Positions 23,256 through 31,250 of a DNA stretch of 64,000 nt are shown here, piece by piece. The position numbers and the translations under genes are program-made. Below the pieces are notes generated by a model. The model was not told the origin of the DNA and ran no database searches. It worked only from the letters and a program-made list of their open reading frames with translations. The DNA is from Pirellulales bacterium (GTDB lineage: Bacteria; Planctomycetota; Planctomycetia; Pirellulales; Lacipirellulaceae): the NCBI GenBank assembly GCA_019636345.1, contig JAHBXQ010000003.1, forward strand, positions 1 through 64,000, written 5' to 3'. The number at the start of each line of letters is the position of its first letter. Within the stretch, counting starts at the first letter, position 1.

Positions 23256-24692
23256 TTGAAACCGAGAGTCTTCATCTCCTACAGTTGGTCGTCTCCGGGA
23301 CACCAAGCTCGTATCCGGCAGTGGGCTGAGCAGTTGGTAAACGACGGCGTCGATGTTGTTCTCGATATCTGGGACCTCAAGGAGGGCGATGACAAGTACG
23401 CCTTCATGGAGAAGATGGCCACGGATGAATCTGTCACTCACGTGCTTGTCTTCTCTGATTCGGAATACGCCGCGAAGGCCGACGCACGCAAAGCGGGCGT
23501 CGGTACTGAGTCACAGATCATATCGCGTGAGGTGTACTCGAAGGTCCAGCAATCCAAGTTCCTCCCGGTTGTCTGTGAATTCGACGACTCAGACGAGCCA
23601 TTCCTCCCGACCTTTCTCAAGTCCCGCATCTGGATCGACTTTTCCAGCCCTGAAGCTGCGAACGACAACTGGGAGCAGTTGATCCGAGTCCTCTATGGCA
23701 AGCCTGCTTACGAGAAGCCGACTCTGGGGAAAGCGCCCATCTACGTCATAACGGATGTTGCCCTGCCAGCCAGCCCCACCGGTGCGAAGTTCGCGGCGCT
23801 CAAACAGGCCGTCATTCAGGAGAAGCGAGGGCTGAAGATCTATCGGCAGGACTTTCTCGACGCGTGTCGCGATTATGCGGATGCGCTACGCATTCGAGAG
23901 CGACCTGATGTCACAAACTTGGGACAACGCGTTCTGGAGGACTGCGGCAAACTCAAACTCGTGCGCGACCAGATCGTGGATTGGGTCTTGCTGGAAACCA
24001 GGGCCAACCCTTCGGAGGAGTTCGGCGAAGCGCTAGTCTCTCTGCTGGAGCAGATGCTCGAACTCAAGTCGCGGCCGCCGGATTTCAACACTTGGAATGA
24101 CGTGTGGTTCGAGGCGCACCGTGTTTTCGTCTACGAGACGTTTCTGTACATCGTAGCAGCTCTCCTGAAGACTGACTCGTTTGGCAGCCTCCACCTTATT
24201 CTCACCAATCACTACCTTCTACCTGAGACAGAGGCGTCTGGGGTGAACCGGTTCGAAACCTTCGATGCGTTCTACGCTTACTCCGAAACGCTCCAGATTC
24301 TGGCCTCTGAAGGAAAAAAACTCCACGCTCCTGCGGCGGAACTCATCAAACGGCAGGCGGATCGAACCGACCTGCCATTCGCTGCGGTAATGCAGGCAGA
24401 ATTGCTCGTGTTGATGATGGCGTTCATCACCGAAGGCTGTCGGTGGTATCCACAGACACTCCACTGTTCTTCTTCGCGTGCTGGCGCATTCCCGTTCTTT
24501 CTGAGAGCGACACGGCGCCGCGACTTTCAGAAGCTCGCGAAGATCACGGGGATCGGCACCGCAGACGAACTGCGTGTGGCCGTGAAAGCAGGGCATGAGA
24601 GAATTGGAGTGGGCACGTGGCACAACTTCTGGGTAAGTGACTCATCGTTCTGGGGTAGCATGAATATGGATGCCCTGGATACGCTGACGTGA
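23256..24692 (+). CDS. SEFIR/TIR-type domain protein (cassette)
   Basis: 478 residues. TTG start at 23256, six bases after CGAGG; no better start exists. Residues 1-150 form a SEFIR (TIR-superfamily) domain: KPRVFISYSWSSPGHQ, the helix QWAEQLVNDGVDVVLDIWDL, the SEFIR signature LKEGDDKYAFMEKM with a Glu in the place of the TIR catalytic Glu, VLVFSDSEYAAKADARK and a KFLPVVCEF strand. Residues 150-478 are an unrecognised mostly helical region. In bacteria TIR-type domains often act in antiphage defence by degrading NAD or making signalling nucleotides; a similar role is inferred. No partner gene is seen beside it. Confidence 0.82.
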   Translation: MKPRVFISYSWSSPGHQARIRQWAEQLVNDGVDVVLDIWDLKEGDDKYAFMEKMATDESVTHVLVFSDSEYAAKADARKAGVGTESQIISREVYSKVQQSKFLPVVCEFDDSDEPFLPTFLKSRIWIDFSSPEAANDNWEQLIRVLYGKPAYEKPTLGKAPIYVITDVALPASPTGAKFAALKQAVIQEKRGLKIYRQDFLDACRDYADALRIRERPDVTNLGQRVLEDCGKLKLVRDQIVDWVLLETRANPSEEFGEALVSLLEQMLELKSRPPDFNTWNDVWFEAHRVFVYETFLYIVAALLKTDSFGSLHLILTNHYLLPETEASGVNRFETFDAFYAYSETLQILASEGKKLHAPAAELIKRQADRTDLPFAAVMQAELLVLMMAFITEGCRWYPQTLHCSSSRAGAFPFFLRATRRRDFQKLAKITGIGTADELRVAVKAGHERIGVGTWHNFWVSDSSFWGSMNMDALDTLT

Positions 24693-24752
24693 TCTAACTA
24701 AAGCATGCAGCGGACGGCGCTACGCGCCGCCGCTGCATGCTGGTCGTTTCGG
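24692..24752 (+). other. Compact attC site
   Basis: ATCTAAC (24692-24698) at the left. A 17-bp stem GCATGCAGCGG-A-CGGCGC paired with GCGCCG-CCGCTGCATGC has one extrahelical A and a three-base loop (TAC). GTTTCGG (24746-24752) at the right. 61 bp, the size of mobile-integron attC sites. Confidence 0.9.
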
Positions 24753-24772
24753 CGGCGAGGAGGGGTTTCGCA

Positions 24773-25486
24773 GTGCGGTTGCTGCTTCTGCCTGGGATGG
24801 ACGGCACTGGGCGGTTGTTCGAGCCGTTGTGCGCCGCGCTGCCTCCGTCCGTGAGCGCCGAGGCGCTCGCCTATCCGCCGGACGAGGCGTTGGGCTACGA
24901 GGAGCTGCTACCGTTGGCGTTGGCGGCGGCCGATGGCGGGCCGTTCGTGGTGCTGGGAGAGTCGTTCTCGGGGCCGCTCGCGCTCATGCTGGCGGCTCGA
25001 CGTCCGCCCGGCCTGCGGGGCGTGGTGTTGTGCGCCTCGTTCGTCCGGTCCCCGTTTCCCGTGCCTGTGCGATGGCGGGGCGCGGCGCGGCCGTGGATGT
25101 TTCGCGCGGCGCCGCTGCGGCTGCTGTCGTGGGCGCTGCTCGGCCGGCACGGGTTCGGGCGGCTGGGCCGGCTGCTGCGGTCGGCGGCGGGCTCGGCGTC
25201 GCCGGTCGCCTTGGCGGCGCGAGCGCGAGCGATTGCCGGCGTGGACGTGACGGCCGAGTTGCGAGCCTGCCCGGCGCCGATCCTCTACCTGCGAGCCGCC
25301 GGCGACCTGGTCGTGCGGGCGCGGTGCTGGGAGTTGATCCGCTCGGTACGGCCGGACGTCGAGATCGCGGTCCTGCCGGGACCGCATTTGGTGCTCCAAG
25401 CGTCGGCGCGAGAGGCGGCGGATGCGCTGGCGAGGTTCTGCGAGCGGGCGGCCGGGCCGGGCGAGTCGTTGCGAAGCTCAAGATGA
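24773..25486 (+). CDS. Alpha/beta hydrolase
   Basis: 237 residues from GTG 24773, which follows GAGGAGGGG and gives the usual family start MRLLLLPGMDGTGRLFEPL; an in-frame ATG 36 bases upstream lies in the attC tail. The nucleophile elbow is GESFSG (Ser64), the acid is Asp178 (LRAAGDLVV) and the base His205 (LPGPHLVLQ), so the triad is complete. The oxyanion region is LLLPGMDGTG. Very high GC, like the chromosome, unlike several neighbouring cassettes. Pieces of a second copy lie at 22823-22965 and 26821-26916. Substrate unknown; esterase or thioesterase activity is likely. Confidence 0.88.
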   Translation: MRLLLLPGMDGTGRLFEPLCAALPPSVSAEALAYPPDEALGYEELLPLALAAADGGPFVVLGESFSGPLALMLAARRPPGLRGVVLCASFVRSPFPVPVRWRGAARPWMFRAAPLRLLSWALLGRHGFGRLGRLLRSAAGSASPVALAARARAIAGVDVTAELRACPAPILYLRAAGDLVVRARCWELIRSVRPDVEIAVLPGPHLVLQASAREAADALARFCERAAGPGESLRSSR

Positions 25487-25508
25487 GCGGCGGGCGCTGA
25501 GGGGCGAG

Positions 25509-25634
25509 GGCAAGGGGGACGGGTCGAGATTAACACAGCGGACAGGCGACGGCGGCTTTTCGAACATTCCCCCGCCTCGCACGGGCTGAGGAAGTGGAAG
25601 ATGGAGTGGATGTAATGGACCTGTCCCCTTTTCC
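25509..25634. repeat. 126-bp inverted-repeat element, copy 2
   Basis: Right end intact (TGGACCTGTCCCCTTTTCC, 25616-25634); left end changed by a few substitutions (CAAGGGGGACGGGTCGA). Lies about 20 bases after the hydrolase stop codon. The remaining bases to 25786 show no gene. Confidence 0.88.
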
Positions 25635-25786
25635 ATCCCTAGCAGTTGCACGGCAATGATTGCACAATCCTTCCCCCAAGCCAAGGTCACATGGGCGGTG
25701 GACTATACCAAAGAGACTGTTTCTAAAGCACATGCCCAGTTGCAAGCATTGTTGGACACTTTCTTCTAGCATAGGGTCAGAAGAAT

Positions 25787-26356
25787 ATGACTCAGGAGAT
25801 CTTAGCTGCAATAAACGTGTCCTTCGGTGATACAGGTTCGCTACGTCGATTTGATGTAGCAGAGATACCCGAAGGCTTGCTATCTATCGAGGATCTCGCA
25901 TTTCTAAGAGATGCTGGATTGCCAAGTGAAGGCAGAGACGACATTCAATATAATGGCCAAGAATCTGACTTTGCCAGGATTTCGAGTCTGGTCAATTATC
26001 GCAGAGACAGAATGAGTGACGGTAATGAACTTACCGTCATCGCTCGTGGACTTGACGCTGTCTTTGGTGTTTCAGCTGAGTCCCGAAAAGTGTACCTCGT
26101 CTATCTCGAGCGAGATTACGCTGACGAAGTTGTGAATTCGTCATTGCCGCAGTTTATTGCCAGCAGGTCCCTTTTTTTGGAATACAGCTACGACATCGAG
26201 CAGCTGCAACATGACTATGATGCGGTTGATGCAAGAGCGGTATCGTTTTTGAGGTCGCTTCGGGCTCTTGATCCAGAAGCCTTCTCAACTTCCGACAACT
26301 ACTGGGAGTCAAAGTTGGTCGCGGCCGGATTCGGTGAAAAGATTGACTGGCGATAA
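25787..26356 (+). CDS. SUKH-4-like protein of unknown function, low GC
   Basis: 189 residues. The run LPSEGRDDIQYNG, TVIARGLDAVFGVSAESRKVYLV, then EVVNSSLPQFIASRSLFLEY and a helical end (ALDPEAFSTSDNYWESKLVAAGFG) resembles SUKH-4 family proteins (predicted immunity proteins of toxin systems), with the 'NSSLPQF' step typical of the group. No toxin gene is next to it. GC content is clearly lower than that of all neighbouring chromosomal genes, consistent with recent arrival. No attC site is evident around it; it lies between two copies of the 126-bp element. Confidence 0.65.
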   Translation: MTQEILAAINVSFGDTGSLRRFDVAEIPEGLLSIEDLAFLRDAGLPSEGRDDIQYNGQESDFARISSLVNYRRDRMSDGNELTVIARGLDAVFGVSAESRKVYLVYLERDYADEVVNSSLPQFIASRSLFLEYSYDIEQLQHDYDAVDARAVSFLRSLRALDPEAFSTSDNYWESKLVAAGFGEKIDWR

Positions 26357-26407
26357 TTGGATGGACGCCCTGCGCGTGCGTGCCTAGCGCCACCGAGGAT
26401 GAGATAA

Positions 26408-26770
26408 GTGCTACGATTTCTACAATGCGTACTTCTATTCGCTGGGATTGTTCATTCCGCACATGCGACTCCTCTGGTTCTGGTTGAGAGCCAGGCCAGC
26501 GGGAGCGTCAATGGCAGCAACAAGACTTCGTTCGTTCCCGTGACGTCGTTCCACGTCGACCAATGGAATCAGTACCGCAACCTGCGCAGCGAGGTCGATT
26601 GGAACCTGGGCCTACAAACCTCGGCGCGAGGTCGGATGACCTGGGAGGTCGACGCCTACAGCGCGTATCGCCCGAGGGCAAAGGGGGAGGGCAAAGGGGA
26701 CAGGTCCAGATTAACACAGCGGACAGGCGTCGGCGGCTTTTCGAACATTTCCCCGCCCCGCACGGGCTGA
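26408..26770 (+). pseudogene. Truncated gene for an exported protein, cut by the 126-bp element
   Basis: GTG at 26408 begins LRFLQCVLLFAGIVHSAHATP, a good signal peptide, followed by about 70 residues (TPLVLVESQASGSVNGSNKTSF..., DVDAYSAYRP) of a secreted beta-rich protein. From about 26675 the reading frame enters the third copy of the 126-bp element and ends there. The normal C-terminus is therefore missing. The N-terminal part resembles the start of planctomycete PEP-CTERM-type proteins. Confidence 0.6.
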
Positions 26771-26815
26771 GGAAGTGGAAGATGGAGTGGAGGAAATGGA
26801 CCTGTCCCCTTTTCC
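26691..26815. repeat. 126-bp inverted-repeat element, copy 3
   Basis: Left end GCAAAGGGGACAGGTCCA, right end TGGACCTGTCCCCTTTTCC. Directly followed (from 26821) by a hydrolase gene fragment. Confidence 0.9.
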
Positions 26816-26820
26816 ATCCC

Positions 26821-26916
26821 CGGCGCGAGAGGCGGCGGATGCGGTGGCGAGGTTCTGCGAGCGGGCGGCCGGGCCGGGCGAGTCGTTGCGAAGCTCAAGA
26901 TGAGCGGCGGGCGCTG
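26821..26916 (+). pseudogene. Fragment of an alpha/beta hydrolase gene (right piece)
   Basis: Almost identical to 25404-25500, the last part of the intact hydrolase gene plus its stop and about 14 bases beyond. Together with 22823-22965 it makes up a second copy of the gene's 3' half, interrupted by 3.85 kb. Confidence 0.85.
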
Positions 26917-26944
26917 GTTCCCGATAAAGTTGGGCGAGGCTTGG

Positions 26945-27007
26945 GCGGCAATTCACCGGCGGCAATTCACCGGCGGCTGTTCACCGGCGGCTAGCGCCGT
27001 CCGCTCA
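26945..27007. repeat. Tandem repeat joined to a dispersed repeat
   Basis: Four units of about 14 bp (CAATTCACCGGCGG type) run into CCGGCGGCTAGCGCCGTCCG. That last stretch with CTCA recurs at 47565-47587. Confidence 0.75.
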
Positions 27008-27042
27008 TGGCTTCGTGCCGATGGCAACGACGGATCGGCCGC

Positions 27043-28827
27043 TCACTGCCCCTCGGGCGTGATCGCGAACAGGTGGCTGCGATTGGAGATCAGCAGGATG
27101 TTGTCGGCGACAATGGGGGTGCTGTAGACGCTGTTGCCCATGTTGCGGGTGCCGTAGTACGGTTCGAGCATGCCGCCGTCCTGCTGCATGGCGACGTTCG
27201 GGTCGGCCGAGTGGCGGAAGACGGCCACCTCGCCGTCTTCGTCGCCGATGTAGACCTTGTCCTCGACGATCAGGGGCGAGCCCCACGAGGCGGACAGCAT
27301 GTCGTAGACCCAATTCCGCTCGCCCGTCTTGGCGTTGAGGCAGTGGAACAGGCCGCTGTAGTCGGCGATGTAGAGGATGTCGTCGCGAATGGCGACCGTG
27401 CCGATCGTGCGGTGCATGACCTCCTCGAACGCGATCTCGCCGTCGCCGTCGTAGTCCGCGGCGTCGTATTTCCAGACGACGGCCGAGTTGGGGTTGGGGC
27501 GGACGATGTCGCCGTCCTGGGGCACCGCGGCTTGGACCCGCTTGTAGGGGATCGGGGTCTGCGGGTCGGCGGCGTTGAAGACCAGTTCGGGGCTGACGTC
27601 GCCCCGTTTGTGCGGGTCGATGCACCACAGGCCGCCGATTCCTTCGCCGTGCTCGGGGTCCTGTCCCGTGGCGACGTAGACCAGCCCGTCGTACACCACG
27701 GGCGTGGCGATGATGTCGTTGCGGGTCCCCTTGCCCATGAGTTCCAGCTTGGCGAGCTTGGGATTCGTGTCGAACTTCCAGAGGAGCTTGCTGCCGCCCT
27801 GGCCGTCGCCCGCGGGGTCGAACGCGTAGAGCCAGCCGTCGCCGCCGCCGAACAGGACTTGGGCCTGGCCGTCGAACTCGCCGTAAGCGGGGCTCGACCA
27901 TTGGCCGTGGTGGATGTTGTCGCGGGGCGAGTTGTCGGTCCACAGGACTTCGCCCGTGTGCTTGTTCATGGCGAAGAAGCTGGGAGCGTCCGGGGCCGGG
28001 ATGTAGTTGTGCTCGACGTCGACCCCGTTGGAGGTCATCACGAACAGGACGTCGCCGACGCAGGTGATCGAGCAACTGCACATGTTGTGCTGCGAGATCC
28101 CCATCTCGGTCATCATGTTGTAGACCCACACGACGTCGGCCTCTTGGAGCATGTCGTAGGGCTGCTTGACGCCGTCGGCCTGGGCCTTGACCTCCTGCTG
28201 CTCGTCGACGAAGGGGCCGTCGTTTTCGCCGTCGTGAAAGCCCTCGACGTCGAGACACCGCACCTCGCCCCGGCTGGTGACGAACCACAGGCGGTCCCCC
28301 TCGCAGTACGGAGCGCAGCAGATTCCCTGCAGGGGCCAGTCGTGCACGCGGCCGGTGGGGAGCTTCTCGCTGCTGTGCTGCCAGAGGAACTTGCCGGTTT
28401 TCAAATCGAAGCAGATCAGGCAGCCCAGGTCGACGTTGCCCGGATATCGCTTGAGCCACCCCCCCGAGTTGTTCGTGCCGATGAACACTTTGCCGCCGTG
28501 GACGGTGGCGTTGCCGTAGGTTTGCGAACCGAGCTTGGCGACCCATTTGACGTTCTTGGCGTCGGTCGGATCCCAGTCGCCCGTTTCGTAGTCGAAGTCG
28601 CCGACCTCCCACTCGACCGGCACGTCGCGGCCCGTGGGGGTGTTGTTGCGACCGGGCGAACCGCCCCACTGCGACCAGTCGACGTTGGGGGCCTCGTCGG
28701 CGGCGGTCGCCGCGGCGGTTTCGCCGACCACGCGCGCAAGTTGCACGCTGCACGCCCACCCGGCGAGCATCGCGGCCAGCAGCAGGGCGAGTCGGGACGA
28801 GCGACGCGTAGTGAGCAAAGCGAACAT
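27043..28827 (-). CDS. Exported PQQ-type beta-propeller protein
   Basis: 594 residues. Signal peptide or anchor at residues 1-30 (LALLLAAMLAGWACSVQLA). From about 50 on, repeated blades of the PQQ/BamB type: WSQWGGSPGRN, AKLGSQTYGNATVHGGKVFIG, GCLICFDLKTGKFLWQHSS, DGLVYVATGQDPEHGEG and HCLNAKTGERNWVYD. Cofactor ligands of true PQQ dehydrogenases are not evident, so it is a propeller of structural or unknown role, as usual in planctomycetes. It lies 116 bases downstream of another protein of the same type on the same strand and is probably cotranscribed with it. Confidence 0.88.
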   Translation of the reverse strand: MFALLTTRRSSRLALLLAAMLAGWACSVQLARVVGETAAATAADEAPNVDWSQWGGSPGRNNTPTGRDVPVEWEVGDFDYETGDWDPTDAKNVKWVAKLGSQTYGNATVHGGKVFIGTNNSGGWLKRYPGNVDLGCLICFDLKTGKFLWQHSSEKLPTGRVHDWPLQGICCAPYCEGDRLWFVTSRGEVRCLDVEGFHDGENDGPFVDEQQEVKAQADGVKQPYDMLQEADVVWVYNMMTEMGISQHNMCSCSITCVGDVLFVMTSNGVDVEHNYIPAPDAPSFFAMNKHTGEVLWTDNSPRDNIHHGQWSSPAYGEFDGQAQVLFGGGDGWLYAFDPAGDGQGGSKLLWKFDTNPKLAKLELMGKGTRNDIIATPVVYDGLVYVATGQDPEHGEGIGGLWCIDPHKRGDVSPELVFNAADPQTPIPYKRVQAAVPQDGDIVRPNPNSAVVWKYDAADYDGDGEIAFEEVMHRTIGTVAIRDDILYIADYSGLFHCLNAKTGERNWVYDMLSASWGSPLIVEDKVYIGDEDGEVAVFRHSADPNVAMQQDGGMLEPYYGTRNMGNSVYSTPIVADNILLISNRSHLFAITPEGQ

Positions 28828-28943
28828 CTGTCGTTACCTGGGGATCCCGGGGGGGAATTCGGCGGGCGGACCAGCCGCGGCGAGCCAGCGGAGCGCGGGA
28901 ACCGCAGGACCGCCAGCCCGCATGTGCGAGCTCGGTCGAGCAG

Positions 28944-31250
28944 TCAGTCGTTCGGGGTCACGTGGACGTTGTCGATCGCAAATTCGGCGTCCTGGGTGTT
29001 GCCGAACAGGCCGGGGCTCCCCGACTTCTGCGGCGACTTGTCATTCATCTCGACGTTCCACGCCTCGGGCTCGGCCTCGTTGCGGGGCCACATCTTGCCG
29101 AGCACACGGGCTTCGTCCTCGTGCTGTTCGACGCGCAGCTTCAGGCGATACCAGACGTCGGCCGCGGCCTTGAACTCGGTCGTGGCGCAGAGCCGATGGT
29201 CGTGGGAGCTCCAACTGTAAATCCGCAAGTCGCGGCTTTCGGAGCGGATCGTCATCGTGTAGCCGCTGTTGATCACCCCCGCGTCGGGGAGCTTGCCCTT
29301 GCCCTCGGTCAGCAGCAGGTCGGCTTCGATCGTGTAGTCGTGCAAGTGGGCCGGACCCATGAACAATTGGCTGCGCGTGCCGAGCTTGTTGTTGGGATCG
29401 CGCGGGGTGGGAAGCAGATTGCGTTTGACGATCGCCTGTTCGCCGCCGATCTCGCGGGGGACGAACCGCACGCGACCGCCGACCCAGGAGATCGGGGGGC
29501 CGGTCTCGTCGTTGAAGTCGAACTTCCACGGCAACGCGGGAACGATCCGCACGCGGGCCGTTCCGGCGAGCTCGCCCGCCTTGCAGGTCACCAGGGCCGC
29601 GTCGTGAATCACCTCGTTGGGGGCGGTGTAGACGCCGTCGGCCGAGACGCTGCCCGGGCCCTTGACCGTGAATTCCGGCGCACCGCCGGCCGGGCCCTCG
29701 ACAAGCTGCCCGTCGGAGTTGTACAGCCGGGGGACCAGCTTCACCGACTCGCCCGGCGCCACGAGCGAATCGAACGGCGCCAGCTGCAGGTGAGCCGGTT
29801 CGGGATTGTCGTCGACGGGCTTCTCCTCGGGCGGCGGGGGGAGCGGGTCCGCCGCGGGCTGCTGACCGGTCCCCAGGCAGTAGATCGCGTCGGAGGTCGG
29901 CAGATAGATCCTCCCGCGGGCGACGATCGGCGAACCGTCGTTCGACTCGCCGTTGAGGTTCAGCCGGTGGACGAAATCCGCGTTGTTGCCGTTGGGGCGC
30001 AGGATGTACCACCGTCCGCTTCCGGTGCAAGCGTAGACTTTGCCGTCAGCGTAGAGCGGGGTGCTCCGCATGCCGGTTCCCAACGCCTTCTTATTGAGCG
30101 TCTTCCCCGTGGCGGGGTCGAGCAGGTGGAGCTTCGCCCGATCGTCGACGATCCACAGCTTGCCGTCGATCAGCAGCGGCGAGCTCCTGCCCGCCATGAT
30201 CTCGTAGGAGATCCACTTCTGTTTCTTGGCGAGGTCGCCCCGCTGGGTGGCGTCGATCGCCACGACGGCGCCCATGGTCGTGCCGATCGTGTTTTCCTCG
30301 CTGTGCGAGGCGTAAACGACGTCGCCCGCCACGAGCGGCGACACGTTGAGCCCGGCCCGCGAGAAGGGGAAGTGCCAGAGCGGCACGCCCGTGCGGGGCT
30401 GGAAGCCCCACAGCTCGCCGTCCCCCGAGCCGAACACCAACTGCCGCACCCCCCCGACGACCGCAATCGCCGGGGTCGAGTAGGTCGTGTCGTACGGCGA
30501 AATCCCGGTGCCGTTGAGCCAGCGGATCTCGCCGGTCGCTTTGTCCATGGCGATGAATCGGTGGGCGGGGCGAGCCAAGCCGCCGAACTCCGGGGTGTCC
30601 CCCCAACCGACCACCACGGCGCTGATCAGGACCATGTCCTCGAAGATCACCGGCACGTTCGTCCGGCCGCCGTAGGTCGAGATCGTCCCGATCTCCTCGT
30701 GCAGACTGCGCGACCAGACGACCTGCCCGCTCTCGCCGTCGAGACAGCAGAAGTACCCGCACACCCCTTGGGCGTAGACTCGGCCCGTTTCGGGGTCGAC
30801 GACGCAACTCGACCAGGCGACCCGGGTGTCGGGAACCTCGGACAAGTAGACGTTGAAGATATGCTCCCACAGCGTCTCGCCGGTCGAGGCGTTGAGGCAG
30901 ACCACCTTCTCTTGCTCGTAGGGCGTGCCGGGATGATGCCTCACCAGGACGTAAAGCCGTTCGCCGAACGCGACGGGAGTGGAACGGGTCCCCAGGTCGC
31001 CGCGCTTCCAGAGCAGATTGCTCCCCTCGCCGCCGGCGGGCTTCCAGGAGTCGGGGAGGTTCTTTTCGGTCGAGACGCTGTTTTGCTGCGGGCCTCTCCA
31101 GTGGGGCCAGTCGGCGTCGGGGACGTCGGCGGCACACGCCGCGGCGGCCCAGCCGAGCCATGCGACCGCAGCGCCGCCGCGGAGAACTCCCCAGGCGCAA
31201 CCGACGGCGCTCACGAAACGCGACGCAGCGGCGGGCAAAGCAATCAGCAT
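28944..31250 (-). CDS. Exported PQQ-type beta-propeller protein with C-terminal beta domain
   Basis: 768 residues. The signal peptide spans about residues 18-40 (GGAAVAWLGWAAAACAAD). Blades begin with DWPHWRGPQQNSVSTEKNLP and continue through DKATGEIRWLNGTGI, GVPLWHFPF and DGKVYACTGSG to about 450. The last 300 residues hold two beta-rich parts: an Ig-like section (FTVKGPGSVSADGVYTAPNEV) and a concanavalin-type section (LHDYTIEADLLLTEGKGKLPD to the end) as in laminin-G-like domains. The combination suggests an extracytoplasmic sugar or polymer-binding protein. Upstream gene of a likely two-gene unit. Confidence 0.88.
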   Translation of the reverse strand: MLIALPAAASRFVSAVGCAWGVLRGGAAVAWLGWAAAACAADVPDADWPHWRGPQQNSVSTEKNLPDSWKPAGGEGSNLLWKRGDLGTRSTPVAFGERLYVLVRHHPGTPYEQEKVVCLNASTGETLWEHIFNVYLSEVPDTRVAWSSCVVDPETGRVYAQGVCGYFCCLDGESGQVVWSRSLHEEIGTISTYGGRTNVPVIFEDMVLISAVVVGWGDTPEFGGLARPAHRFIAMDKATGEIRWLNGTGISPYDTTYSTPAIAVVGGVRQLVFGSGDGELWGFQPRTGVPLWHFPFSRAGLNVSPLVAGDVVYASHSEENTIGTTMGAVVAIDATQRGDLAKKQKWISYEIMAGRSSPLLIDGKLWIVDDRAKLHLLDPATGKTLNKKALGTGMRSTPLYADGKVYACTGSGRWYILRPNGNNADFVHRLNLNGESNDGSPIVARGRIYLPTSDAIYCLGTGQQPAADPLPPPPEEKPVDDNPEPAHLQLAPFDSLVAPGESVKLVPRLYNSDGQLVEGPAGGAPEFTVKGPGSVSADGVYTAPNEVIHDAALVTCKAGELAGTARVRIVPALPWKFDFNDETGPPISWVGGRVRFVPREIGGEQAIVKRNLLPTPRDPNNKLGTRSQLFMGPAHLHDYTIEADLLLTEGKGKLPDAGVINSGYTMTIRSESRDLRIYSWSSHDHRLCATTEFKAAADVWYRLKLRVEQHEDEARVLGKMWPRNEAEPEAWNVEMNDKSPQKSGSPGLFGNTQDAEFAIDNVHVTPND

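Larger units (their letters stand above)
11150..24752 (+). mobile_element. Integron-type gene cassette array without visible integrase (CALIN)
   Basis: About twenty short genes all on the plus strand, each followed by or preceded by an imperfect inverted repeat with complementary outer boxes of the attC R''/R' type (RYYYAAC/GTTRRRY): for example GCCTAAC/GTTAGGC at 19523-19645, GCCGAAC/GTTCGGC at 19899-19996, GCCTGAC/GTCAGGC at 16075-16198 and 19094-19215, and a compact 61-bp site at 24692-24752. Several inner stems have a single unpaired A, as attC sites do. Start codons commonly follow R' within 3-30 bases. Gene content is heterogeneous and unlike the surrounding chromosome. No tyrosine-recombinase-like frame exists anywhere in the window, so this is either a CALIN or the distal part of an array whose integrase lies elsewhere. 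Confidence 0.85.

Noticed and set aside
11150-27000. Search for an integrase gene inside or next to the array
   Set aside because: No open frame has the R...HxxR...Y pattern of a tyrosine recombinase, so none is reported.
26945-27007. Possible CRISPR-like array
   Set aside because: Units of about 14 bp without spacers; a simple tandem repeat.
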